Below are positions 36,101 through 45,954 of a DNA stretch of 64,000 nt, piece by piece. This DNA is from Rhododendron vialii. Taxonomy: Eukaryota > Streptophyta > Magnoliopsida > Ericales > Ericaceae. Positions within the stretch are counted from its first letter, which is position 1; every line of letters begins with the position of its first letter. A model generated the notes under the pieces. It saw nothing but the letters and a program-made list of their open reading frames with translations, ran no database searches and was not told where the DNA came from. The translations under genes were made by a program, and so were the position numbers. The stretch spans positions 8,476,501-8,540,500 of the forward strand of contig NC_080564.1 of the NCBI RefSeq assembly GCF_030253575.1, given 5' to 3'.

Positions 36101-37800
36101 GACGCCAGTCACTCTTCCCTCTTGTATCTCTCTAAACTTCTTTCTGAATTTATTTCTATAAAGTATCGAATAGATCCTACATCATTTCAACGAGAGGGGG
36201 TAGAAAGGGAGTGAAGAACTATAGCTCATTTTGTTCCAAAGAAGCCTACCCCTCACCCGAAATGCATGAAAGTGTGCAAAAGCCGCACCTTAGACCCCTA
36301 CAGACAATGCCTACACATTTGGGAGGTGAAGCACAAATTCAATGCCGCGATGCGTTTAGTGGTGGCCTTGCCTTTAAACATGCAGCAACAAAAGCATTTT
36401 AAAAACCAAAAAAGACACAGAAATAAACAAACCACAGCAAATATATAACTCAAAACCAGAATGAAACAGCCCAAATTAGACTTACTTTCCTAAAAAAAAA
36501 AAACTCTACTAATGTTTTGGCTGAATAAGCCACTTGGCTTATTTTTTTGTCTTTATGTAAAAAAATTGTGATCCAAACTCTCTTTTTTTTTTTAATAAAG
36601 CCTTTTTTTTTTTTGCTTTTTGGCTGATTTTTGTTTTTATTTAAAAAATGTGAAGTTTTGAGCATAACTTTTGTTTTTACTTTTCCGATTAACAACAATA
36701 AGGTACCAAAATCTACCCAGTCAACCTGTTCCACTTAGTTTTTTGAGTTTTTTTTTTTTTTTATCTTAATTCAAATGTTTTTTGCGTTTGCTAGTTTTAC
36801 GTCAAAGTTTTGTACATTATTGATTTGTCTTGCGAGAGGAATAAAAAATAAATAAATAAATAATTACTTTTATCCAAAAAAATTTAGAAATTACCAAGCT
36901 AAAGCCTTAAAAGCCCAACTTTTTTGAGCTTTTGGGGGCTATATCTTGGATATTTTAAAAATATTTGAATAAAAGTTATAGTTTGCAAAAGTTTGACACA
37001 AGACTAAGAAACGCGAAATTATTTTTAAAGATAAAACTCAAAAAACTCACAAAAAAGCCAAGGCCCCGTTTCGCTAAGGAAATAAGTAATTATTTTTTAA
37101 ATTAAATATGATGTATTATGAAAGAATGACATGTCTCGTAAAACGAAAAATAAATACTCCTCTCATCCCATATTCTTTGGATTTTTTTTATATTTGTGTC
37201 GTTATATAAACTCTTATATCTTTTAATATGAATATTCAAAAATATATAATATGTAATATGAATTTTGTTTGATAGTTCTCAATTAGATTTATAATACAAA
37301 ATTTTTAAAATTATGAAAAATATTATAAATTATGAGATATAAGAGTTTAAAGAATTTTTAAACTATGAGATATAAATTATGAATTTTGTTTGATAGTTCT
37401 CAATTAGATTTATAATACAAAATTTTTAAAATTATGAAAAATATTATAAATTATGAGATATAAGAGTTTAAAGAATGACGCGAATATCAAAAAAATCAAA
37501 GAAAATGCGACAGAGAGACTAATTAAAAAATAAGAACCTTAGGTAGACGAGGCTTAAGAAGAAGCGACGGAGCTTAGTAGGAAGAAGAACAAACCAACCG
37601 AAAACAGCCTAAGACATTAGATTCGCGATAAAATCCCTTTTCTCCCCTGCATTTTTTGAACAACCAAACAAATCGATCAAATAACATGGAAAAGTTGAAG
37701 CAGTCTTACTGGTTGAGGACTGAGGTGGTTGCTCCGTCGGAGCAAGTTCAGAAACACAAGCGGCGATGCTAAGCGACTGGCGACTAGTTTGTTCCGCCAT
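27122..37800 (-). CDS. DRB4: Double-stranded-RNA-binding protein, DRB4-like
   Basis: Five exons: 37800-37710, 33179-32917, 31500-31281, 28939-27952 and 27152-27122. All junctions are GT-AG and the frame closes to 530 aa. dsRBM1 is about residues 33-105 (LWKNRLQEYAQRSGLP ... NRKAAEQDVASVALASL). dsRBM2 is about 119-190 (FCKSILNEYATKMNLE ... RSKKEAEQLAARAVILSIF). The A-E-x-x-A helix patterns are intact in both. Residues 232-468 are three in-frame repeats of 73-84 aa. A Lys/Arg-rich stretch near 502-517 looks like a nuclear signal. In Arabidopsis DRB4 partners DCL4 in making 21-nt siRNAs from long dsRNA; that role here is inferred from family. Exon 5 is 31 nt and is supported by donor GTGAGT, acceptor ATGCAG and LPVHVLPNK continuing the family-like VDAQ. 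Without it, a TGA at 27948-27950 gives 521 aa. Confidence 0.87.
28120..28845 (-). repeat. Three in-frame coding repeats in DRB4-like exon 4
   Basis: TCATTGCGAAAAGGGAAGAC recurs at 28291, 28534 and 28786 (plus-strand coordinates), with spacings of 243 and 252 bp, both multiples of three. Each protein unit carries DFVFPFRNEKEVES, NGNAPLVV, GIPFGNGKEVGIT and ISEA...NIPAMQKPFQDS. Confidence 0.93.
29732..29884. repeat. 76-bp tandem duplication in a DRB4-like intron
   Basis: GGTGGCAAGAGAATTTGGAG appears near 29739 and again near 29815, with the following GGTCTGTTGC / GGTTTGTTGC stretch also repeated. Intronic, with no coding role supported. Confidence 0.8.
32400..32436. repeat. Pyrimidine (TTTC/TTTTC)n low-complexity tract
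   Basis: A T/C-only run inside the DRB4-like intron 2. Confidence 0.8.
33180..37709 (-). other. Intron 1 of the DRB4-like gene (4.5 kb)
   Basis: No exon-like segment was found. It contains a 78-bp tandem duplication (AGCAGTTTCTC at 33351, AGCAGTTTCCC at 33429), a region near 35680-35990 with weak inverted similarity, and the Stowaway at 37157-37519. An undetected small exon cannot be ruled out. Confidence 0.6.
37157..37519. mobile_element. Stowaway-type MITE with an internal 120-bp duplication
   Basis: TA flanks both ends (37155-37156, 37520-37521). CTCCTCTCATCCCATATTC at the left is mirrored by the right end GAAAATGCGACAGAGAGAC. GAATTTTGTTTGATAGTTCT occurs at 37261 and 37381, an exact 120-bp internal tandem duplication. 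Lies in DRB4-like intron 1. Confidence 0.72.
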
Positions 37801-37949
37801 GGTCGGAAGAGAGAGGAAGAGAACCAGAGTGAATGAATTCACTCTATCTCTATGCCAGTCAGAACTAGGGTTTTCAACTTTCAACACTCCCCCTGTGTGA
37901 GTAGATATGGACACAGAAGTATTCGGAGTATCCGTCCGTACGTTTGGTA

Positions 37950-38206
37950 CTCCCTCCGTCTCAATTACCCATCGGTCTCACTTTAAATATTTTCATAGGA
38001 AAATTCCTATATTTTCAAACTCTACGAAAATATATTTTCTATATGTTACTTTTTTTTTACACCAAATTAAAAAATATTTTTTTCACGGCCAAATTAATTT
38101 GGTGTAAAAAATTATATATATATATATATAGTTTTTTTTTTTTTAAGGCTTGAAAATATACGAATTCCACGGGGGACATTTACCATTTGAAATGGGATGA
38201 ATGAAG
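37950..38206. mobile_element. Stowaway-type MITE at the DRB4-like promoter
   Basis: Begins CTCCCTCCGTCTC after TA and ends in a diverged inverse (ATGGGATGAATGAAG) before TA. A (TA)n run lies inside, at about 38113-38130. The near end is only 150 bases upstream of the DRB4-like ATG, so it lies in the leader or core promoter. Confidence 0.6.
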
Positions 38207-38372
38207 TAGAGTTCTTAATTACTATAGATAATCGTGCATTTTGCACGCAAAAACTAATGCTCTCTCCGTGCTCATTTTTTGGTCTCTTGACTCTCTTTTA
38301 GGATTCCAACTTAATAAACACAATTATCAGTGGTGGTTTCAGAATTTATCTCACGTGGGGCACATTTTACTA

Positions 38373-38608
38373 CTCCTTCCGTTCGGATTTAATTGTCTCC
38401 AGTTCTATTCTAACCGGCTAAAAAATGAGTTATATCTTTGAATCCGTAATGAATTTCATATCGAATATGAATCTTGTTTAATAGATTTCGATTAGTTCTA
38501 TAATACAATGTTTTTGAAATCTCGTAAAGCATTATAAATTGAAAGATATAATCGATTGAAAAATGGCACGAGCTCCAAAAAAAAACCATTAAATCCGGAC
38601 AGAGGGAG
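38373..38608. mobile_element. Stowaway-type MITE
   Basis: CTCCTTCCGTTCGGATTTAA at the left and TTAAATCCGGACAGAGGGAG at the right, each flanked by TA. Confidence 0.78.
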
Positions 38609-38609
38609 T

Positions 38610-39770
38610 ATAATAGTCTAAAGCAAAAATCAAAATTAAGAGCAAAATCACAAACTATGGAGAATTAAATTGTAAATTTCAATTATTGAGCAAAAATCAA
38701 GTAAAGAAATGAAGGCCTAATTTTCCCAAACAATCAAAATGTATACAACGAACATTAAAAGGAAAGAATAAAATGGGGATGGAGGGGGGTATATTTATGA
38801 ATTTTTTCCCAGCTTACCCTCCGATTATCATCTTTTATTACTACTTTGTTTGTACTGCTAATATTAAAGGATGGATAAATAAGGAAATTTATTGAATATT
38901 GCTCATTTATTTTAAAAGTGGAATAAGTATTTTGGCATGTCAAGAAGTGATAATTGGAACTAATAAATGTGGATGGAGGGGTGTATATTTATGAATTTTT
39001 TTGAGGAGTGATTTTCATACCCTTTAAAAGGGGAGTGCGGTTAACAATTTAAGGAGTGCGAATGTCAATTCTCATTTTTGCTAATATCAGTTCCTTTTTT
39101 TTTCTTGAAAATATTTTACACCGATATTTTCTCCTCAATGACATCTTTATACTAATAGGTATAAAAAAAAATTTTGAAAAAATTTGTGCTGAATACATTA
39201 TTTTCCCTTGAAAAGTTACTTGGACAGAGGACTTCCTTGTTAGGCAAAACAGACAGATAATTATTTCTTGGGTCCATGGCATTCCCCAAATTGATTTGGA
39301 GAGCGCTAAAATTCCTTCCCATATTTCTTTTGCCAAAAAGTATACATTAGCGGGAGTTAAAGGATCGTTAGTTCAAAGACTGTTCATAATCTTAAACCAC
39401 AAATGTCCTAGACAAAGCTCAAGTCTTAAGCCATGTTTTCACTAACAAAAAATACTACTCCAACTTAATGCATTTTAACATCTCGTTTTCACTAATAAAA
39501 AAGTTTTAGCATTATACCATATCGTTTCCACTAACAAAAAAGTTGCTAAATTTTTTTTTTTTGCTACAATAACTCTACTCATAAATCTATCAATAACTTA
39601 TTCACTTCTGAAAATAACTTGACATTTTTCAACAACTTATTTACTACCAAAAACATCTAATCACTCCTCAACCGTAAATAAACAAATCTATTAGTACAAT
39701 TTTTTTGCTGCCGAAACCGAAAACACCCCTTAACCTCCCACAAGAAACCGGAAAACAGTAATCCGCACAT
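38610..39770. other. Intergenic stretch, no gene seen
   Basis: AT-rich. The phrase GAGGGGTGTATATTTATGAATTTTT occurs twice (about 38783 and 38975), and there are repeated CACTAACAAAAAA phrases at 39436-39545. No coding region supported. Confidence 0.4.
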
Positions 39771-40111
39771 ATTTTTGTGCACATATCATGCACGTACATT
39801 TTTGTGAGGCCCATATCATAGTTTAACAAAATGACATAAACCGCTCATTTTTTTTTAAATATTTTGTGGAAGGTTTCCGTAAAAAATCAACTCAACGGAT
39901 ATTGGTAAGGGCTTTCTCAGAGATTGCAGGGCGAATCATTTTGTTTTGCTCTACGATTTCTGAGAAAGCTCTTACCGATATCCGTTGGAAATGATTTTTT
40001 ACAGGAATCCTCCAAAAAATATTTTAAAAAATATGAGCAGTTCAGATCATTTTGTAGGACCCTGATATGGGCCCCACAAAAATATATGTGCATAATATGT
40101 ACACAAAAATA
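39771..40111. mobile_element. Fold-back MITE of about 340 bp
   Basis: ATTTTTGTGCACATATCATGC at the left is mirrored near 40085-40111. The inner arms repeat as GGATATTGGTAAGGGCTTTC against GAAAGCTCTTACCGATATCC. Related in plan to the elements at 40206 and 57546. Confidence 0.65.
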
Positions 40112-40205
40112 AAACATGTGCAAGTAGCACTGTTGACCAGAAAATACCCATGCGTGGCAAGCACTTTTGTCTTTTGGCAAGTGGACAGACTTTTAAAAGA
40201 GAGAT

Positions 40206-40572
40206 GCTACACACAGCAATATGTGCATAGATTATGCACAGATTTTATTATGGGGCCCACCACGGGTCTCACATAAATCATCTGATCCGTTCATTAAATG
40301 TAAAACATTTTTTCAAGGGTCTCCGTAAAAAAGAAGCTGAATCCAATACATATAGGTTCTTAATCCAACCATCTAACTTTTCTTTTAGATTTTCGGATAG
40401 TGAAAAGTTGTATGATTGGATCAAGAACTTACAGGTATTGGATTGAGATTATTTTTCACAAAGATCATTGAAAAAATGTTTTACATTTAATGAACGGCAT
40501 GGATGATATGGGTAGGACCCATAGTGGACTCCACAATGAAATCTGTGCACAGATTGTAATGTATGTAGACTT
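40206..40572. mobile_element. Fold-back MITE, same family as 57546
   Basis: Shares CGTTCATTAAATGTAAAACATTTTTTC and its inverse, and ATCCAA-CATCTAACTTT-type middle sequence, with 57546-57927. The ends carry GATTATGCACAGATTT mirrored by AAATCTGTGCACAGATT. Confidence 0.65.
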
Positions 40573-40581
40573 TCTGCTTTT

Positions 40582-40639
40582 AAAAGTACAGTAGTCTTTT
40601 GCCGATAAAAAAAAAAAAAAAAAAAGTACAGTAGTCTTT
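40582..40639. mobile_element. Minimal poly(A) retroposition scar
   Basis: AAAAGTACAGTAGTCTTT stands at 40582-40599 and again at 40622-40639. Between the copies are only TGCCGAT and a run of A. This is what a severely 5'-truncated SINE or LINE insertion with an 18-bp TSD looks like. Confidence 0.7.
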
Positions 40640-41083
40640 CGGAGTGCGCTTGCGGTGGCGACTAGTTAATTAATGCATCGGGTATCGCGATGATGCAGGG
40701 CCGAATTTACTTTAAGCGGTTAGGAGATTTTTTTCATCCCTTGATTTTCTTTGCCTTTGATTGATATCTCACGTTTCTGGACTAAACTTTTGGACATTTT
40801 TGCTAACCAAAAAGTTATAGACTACAATTTACTGTATTTTATTTTATTTTATTTTTATTTTAAGTTTTTTCGCGTTTGTTAATTTTGATTCAAATTTTTA
40901 TGTATTATTGATTTGTTTCGACAAGAAGAATCAAAAAAATAAAAAATTACACAAATATTGTGGGAAATATCAAAGAAAAAAAAGATCAAAACTGACAAAC
41001 GTGAAAAAAATTTAAACTTGAGAACAAAATAAAAAAGCCGTGGCCTACAACTTTTTCGTTAACGAAAACTCCCGTAAGTAATA

Positions 41084-41277
41084 CCCCCTCCATTTATAAA
41101 TGAGAGTCCACTTTCACTTTTTTTCAGTTATTTTTATCTTGTTTATATTTTTTAATTTGAAATCTATCAAATAAGATACATATCGAATATTTTTAGCATT
41201 ATAGATTGAAAGATATAAATAATTTTTTGAGATGTCCGGAATATTAACATGGAACTCTCATTTTAGAATGGGAGGAG
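41084..41277. mobile_element. Stowaway-type MITE
   Basis: CCCCCTCCATTTATAAATGAGAG at the left is mirrored by CTCTCATTTTAGAATGGGAGGAG at the right, with TA outside both. Confidence 0.75.
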
Positions 41278-41813
41278 TACTTAATTGGTAAATTAAAGAA
41301 TCTAAAATGAAACTGCAAAAGGCTTTCCTCGTAATGAAACTGCAAAAGGCTTTCCTCGTATTTACTTGAAATAGTATACAGGTAAAAATGCGGAATACAA
41401 ACTTTAGTGAACAATAAATAGATTAAATGGCTTGAATACGACACTTTATTTTTATTTTACCTATAAATGGACTGGTTTATGTTACTACTGGCAGTCTATT
41501 CTTGTGTCTGAAGTACTATTTTGTTTGTTTGTTTTTTTAAGAAATGTTTCGGTCAGTTTACTCGCACTTCAATTAATTTTGGACAATTTTGTCCACTTGC
41601 GTGAGTCGATGAGTCCCAATCGAAGCCAAAACAAAGTTCTGTATAGATGGACTCAAAAGAAATTGATAGCACTTGAGAGCTTTTGAACCTTAGACATGTA
41701 AAAATAGAGAAAACTCTTAAGTCTCGGGCCTAGATTACCGGACCAACTCCTCTCATTTTGTATGTTTGATATCCTATTTTGGGTATCTCAATTGACTGCT
41801 CATTTTCAAAAAA

Positions 41814-42744
41814 GGGTTTTGTTAACGTATACCCTATAGGCATATGATAGTGTACATATATTCTTCTTCATTTATTGTTTGTTTGTATGGAAAACCTAAG
41901 TTTGAAATACTAGTCATAAATCCTTCATTAATTGTTCTTGAAAGGATCAACTTTTTCTGTTTTGGACAGAAATACCCCAATTAAAGGTCTTGTATGAGTA
42001 TACTTTTCGTGCATAAGTAGAACGGCAATACTTTTCGGTTTGGAAAAAGTATATTACACAGAAATACTTCGTTTTGGATAGATTTTCACCGTTGCTATTA
42101 GTGCATCGTTTGTTTACTTTTTCACCATTGATGGGAATTTCCGGCATATTCCAATGTGTGATTCGGTCTTGTATAGGATAATTTTTTCAGTGCCGAGCAG
42201 GTATATCTCACATGGTGCCCGCTCAGCGTATCTAAGTTGTCCAAAACTATTTTGAACGGTATAGAGTTAAAAAAAAATTCCAAGAAAGAGTTTAACTTTT
42301 TTGGGAAAAAAGTTTCTTTAAAATCTGGACCTTTCAAAATACTTTTGGAAGGTCCGAATGTGCCGAGCGGGCACCACGTGGTACCCACCCGGCATTGGAA
42401 ATTTTTCTCCTTGTATAGAACTGGCCAACTGGGTAAAGGTCTGTTGACATCACTATACAACTGGGTAAAGGTCTTGTATGAACTCTGGCTACAATTTTTT
42501 TTTGGACATCACGACATCTACTCACTGGGTTTGGTCTTGTATATGTCGAAAGTTTTTGGGAGGGAAAGGTGTGTGGTTGGGGGTATTTCTGTCCAAAACA
42601 GAAAAAGTTGATCCTTTCAAGAACAATTAATGAATGATTTATGACTAGTATTTCAAACTTAGGTTTTCCATACAAACAAACAATAAATGAAGAAGAATAT
42701 ATGTACACTATCATATGCCTGTGGGGCATACGTTAACAAAACCC
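41814..42744. mobile_element. 931-bp element with 167-bp terminal inverted repeats
   Basis: The left arm 41814-41980 (GGGTTTTGTTAACGTATACC ... GACAGAAATACCCC) is mirrored nearly base for base by 42577-42744. The interior has a second inverted pair around TGCCGAGCAGGTA / GAGCGGGCACC. It encodes nothing recognisable. Long arms suggest a Mutator-like or fold-back non-autonomous transposon, but no TSD is visible. Confidence 0.8.
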
Positions 42745-43395
42745 AAATATAAATTAGCAAAGCGTAATAGTCTCATCAATCATATAGTGAGATCAATTGT
42801 ATAGAAAACCAGTCCAAAAAAATTTGTATGGAAAGCAAAATTTTGCCATTCATCAATTCCTTTCCAAAAAAAAAAAATGTCACTAAATAAATATCCGTAC
42901 TACAAACTTAGGTTTTTAAGAAGATGTATTTTATTTGTTAAAGAATTTATTTTATTTTATTTACAAATCAATAGATATGTTCTTTCAAATTGTGAAAAAA
43001 TTATGAGTTTTTTAACCAAAAAATTTCATCTTTTTTAAAGGCTAATTTTGCGATTTTCGAATATTTATTTACGAACGGAGGGAGAATGAACAATAAAGAA
43101 AGAGATTAAATTATTTACACAGCTGGTGTAAACATTTGTTTCTTCCAAATCAATTATATTGTGCCACACTGTCATGTTTTAACGATTGGAATCACTATTT
43201 ATAACGTGGCACAATATAATTGATTTGAAGAAAATAAATGTTTAGAATTTATTCTCGTAAAGAAAACAATTGCTAAATGGAGTATTCAAAAATTTCGTTA
43301 TTTTCCTCTCCCTTTCTCAGGCCTGGCAGTGTGTAACTTCCCGACCTAGGGTTTCCTCATACTTCTCCTCCCAATCTCTCGACTCCAATTCTTTC
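42745..43395. other. Region upstream of the PPR gene
   Basis: AT-rich. It contains a small inverted repeat (ATTATATTGTGCCAC / GTGGCACAATATAAT, about 43155-43218) and a possible Stowaway end (ACGAACGGAGGGAGA near 43071). No gene seen. Confidence 0.4.
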
Positions 43396-43404
43396 AAACC
43401 CTAA
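43396..43404 (+). promoter_or_regulatory. Telo-box-like AAACCCTAA
   Basis: The motif AAACCCTAA lies about 30 bases before the PPR start codon. Telo-boxes are common close to the start of plant housekeeping and organelle-related genes. Function here is inference. Confidence 0.4.
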
Positions 43405-43433
43405 TTTCTTCTAAACTGATCCAAAAAAAAACC

Positions 43434-44954
43434 ATGAGGAAAGACCGAAAGCGATCGCAACGCGAGGACTCCTCCTCCTCCTCCACCACCATTATCGACC
43501 GCAACAACCACCACAAGAAGCACCACCACAACAACAGCACCCCCCCAATTCCGCCAACTGGTAAGCCGTCGTCTTCCGCCTTCGTTTCGTACCTCGAAAT
43601 CCCCAACTTAAACCCTAAGTTGAAGCTTTTCTGCGAAATCATCGCCAACACCCCCTCCCTCTCCGTCGAGAAGGTTCTCGACGATACGGGCATTAGGGTT
43701 TCCCAGGAGGACGTCGAGGAAGTCCTCAAGCTCTCCTACGGGTTCCCCGGCCCCGCCGTGAAGTTCTTCCGGTGGTCCGGGATCCAGTTACGCGACAGAC
43801 ACAGCCCTTACGCTTGGAATTTAGTTGTGGATTTGTTAGGCAAGAATAAGCTGTTTGATGCAATGTGGGACGCGATTAAGTCCATGAGGAAAGAAGGGTT
43901 GCTTTCGCTGGCGACTTTCGCGTCGGTTTTTAGCAGTTACGTTGGTGCTGATCGAGTTGACGAAGCGATCATGACGTTTGAGGTGATGGATCAGTACGGG
44001 TGTAGGAGGGATACGGTGGCGTTGAATTCACTCATTAGTGCCGTTTGTAGGGAGGGGAAGATGGTGAAGGCGAGGGAGTTTTTGCGCGTGGCCAGGGAGC
44101 TGGTTAGGCCGGATGCTGATACGTATGCGATTTTGCTCGAGGGGTGGGAGAATGAAGGGGATGCGGCTAGTGCTAGGCAGACTTTTGCACAGATGATAAG
44201 TGATATAGGTTGGGACCCAAAGAATGTGCCTGCGTACGATTCGTTCTTGACCACTTTGGTTAAGGCTCCGGATGGGATGGTGGAGGTGTTGAGGTTTTTG
44301 GAAACGATGAAGGATAGGGGATGTCATCCGGGGGTGAAGTTTTTCAAGGTTGCGCTTGAAGAGTGCGTGAGGACAGGTGACGGGAGGAGTGCTAAGTTAC
44401 TTTGGGAGACAATGATTAGAATAAATGGGTTTAGACCTGATACCCAGATGTATAATTCGGTGATTGCTTTGCATGGTTATCTTAATGATTCTGACTTAGC
44501 TATAGGGCTTTTGGACGAAATGGTATTTAATGGTGCTTTCCCTGACTCTCAGTCATATAGTATATTGTTGAGATTCTTGATTAAGAAAAAGAGGGTACGG
44601 GATGCTTCGCCGGTTTTTGCTGAAATGGTTAAGAATGAGTTTGTTCCTGACCATGAAATCTGTAGTTCAGCTGTTAAGATGTATATGGATCATGGGGACA
44701 CTTACATGGCCATCAAGGTTTGGAAATTCATGATTGAGAATTACAAGTCTGATTTGGAAGAAACTGGGAATACGCTGGTGATGGGGCTTCGTGAGATTAA
44801 TAGGGTCCCCGAAGCTGTCAAGTATGCTGAGGATATGATTGATCGAGGGATCAAGTTGAAATCTTCTACATTGTCACTGTTGAAACAGAGCCTTTCCAAA
44901 GTGGGGAAGGGGTTTCTTTATGACGAGCTTCTGAGGAAATGGAAAACTCGATAG
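43434..44954 (+). CDS. P-class pentatricopeptide repeat (PPR) protein, At1g77360-like
   Basis: One uninterrupted frame of 506 codons, as usual for PPR genes. After a basic, Ser/Asn/His-rich N-terminus (residues 1-50), about ten 35-residue helical-hairpin repeats run from about residue 115 to 490. Clear examples are DADTYAILLEGWENEGDAAS, DTQMYNSVIALHGYLNDSDL and DSQSYSILLRFLIKKKRVRD. There is no E/E+/DYW tail, so it is P class. The blocks EDVEEVLKLSYGFPGPAVKF and FDAMWDAIKSMRKEGLLSL match a conserved eudicot group I associate with At1g77360. PPR proteins bind single-stranded organellar RNA; a mitochondrial site is likely, but the N-terminus is not a clear presequence. The ATG follows a telo-box leader and ends a run of A (AAAAAACCATGAGG). 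Confidence 0.93.
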   Translation: MRKDRKRSQREDSSSSSTTIIDRNNHHKKHHHNNSTPPIPPTGKPSSSAFVSYLEIPNLNPKLKLFCEIIANTPSLSVEKVLDDTGIRVSQEDVEEVLKLSYGFPGPAVKFFRWSGIQLRDRHSPYAWNLVVDLLGKNKLFDAMWDAIKSMRKEGLLSLATFASVFSSYVGADRVDEAIMTFEVMDQYGCRRDTVALNSLISAVCREGKMVKAREFLRVARELVRPDADTYAILLEGWENEGDAASARQTFAQMISDIGWDPKNVPAYDSFLTTLVKAPDGMVEVLRFLETMKDRGCHPGVKFFKVALEECVRTGDGRSAKLLWETMIRINGFRPDTQMYNSVIALHGYLNDSDLAIGLLDEMVFNGAFPDSQSYSILLRFLIKKKRVRDASPVFAEMVKNEFVPDHEICSSAVKMYMDHGDTYMAIKVWKFMIENYKSDLEETGNTLVMGLREINRVPEAVKYAEDMIDRGIKLKSSTLSLLKQSLSKVGKGFLYDELLRKWKTR

Positions 44955-45528
44955 GTCAGCTTTGGAGCTTGTCTAACTTGTATGTTAACAACTTAACATA
45001 TGCAATTAGTTTACTATTCACTAAACTTGAAATTTTTTGCCCTCTCGCGTCTGACTTGTCACTTATTCTCTTTAGAGGAAACAAGTGTATTGCACATGGT
45101 ATAACGTCTGCGTTGGCTGCAGCTTTGATGTTCTTTATGGCCTTTAATATATTCACAATTATAGAAACCTGTATTATTTTTTTTTCATTCACGAGAAGCT
45201 TAGAAACCAATATTGTCATGGTTACACACGCTTGGCAACCCGAGATCTCACCTACCTACACCCCGTTTGTTGATGTCCATTTATCTGTCTTTCATATGCG
45301 TAGCTTGTTTTCCCATCTCCTTCACGCGTTCATTTTGTCTCACCAAAACCACTATTGTGCCATTACTCAGCTTTCGTTGTGGAGTTTATATGCAGAAGAG
45401 ATCTATCGATTTTGTTAGAAGTCGGCAGAAAACAGCTGTTTGTCCTAGTGTTCGGTGATTGGTCCTCATATTATGGGAACCTTATGTATTGCACTTCACA
45501 TGGTATGTTGATATTGATGAGATATACT
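44955..45528. other. PPR 3' flank
   Basis: Probable 3' UTR followed by non-coding DNA. The 159-codon frame starting at 44939 overlaps the PPR end and has no domain. Confidence 0.45.
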
Positions 45529-45954
45529 GCTTGCACACACGAAGGAAAGCGTTCAAACACAGGGGAAGGAAGCACAATCTGGCCTGTGTTACCCAAACAG
45601 TGAGCAATAAGGAAGTTGAGCTTATAATGAACAGTCTTGAGGTGAATGAAGAAGAGGTAACTTGAAGCTTGCACGCCCGTAGGAAAGCGTTCTAACACAG
45701 AGAGGAAGGAAGCACAATCTGGCCCGTGTTACCCAAACAGTGAGCAATAAGGAAGTTGAGTTTATAATGAACAGTTTTGAGGTGAATCAAGAAGAGGTAA
45801 CTTGAAGCTTGCGCACCCGAAGGAAAGCGAACAAACACAGAGAGGAAGGAAGCACAATCTGGCCCGTGTTACCCAAACAGTGAGCAATAAGGAAGTTGAG
45901 TTTATAATTAACAGTCTTGAGGTGAATGAAGAAGAGGTAACTTGAAGCTTGTAT
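45529..45954. repeat. Three tandem copies of about 140 bp
   Basis: The unit start GCTTGC(A/G)C occurs at 45529, 45667 and 45807, with a fourth partial start at 45947 (spacings 138, 140, 140). Each copy contains GAAGGAAGCACAATCTGGCC, GTGTTACCCAAACAGTGAGC and GAAGAGGTAACTTGAAGCTT. Confidence 0.93.

Noticed and set aside
41947-42147. Possible organelle-derived insertion
   Set aside because: No plastid or mitochondrial gene sequence recognised here or elsewhere in the window.
42122-42729. Overlapping frames of 112-131 codons on both strands
   Set aside because: They lie inside the long-TIR element; the open frames mirror its inverted structure and show no transposase motifs.
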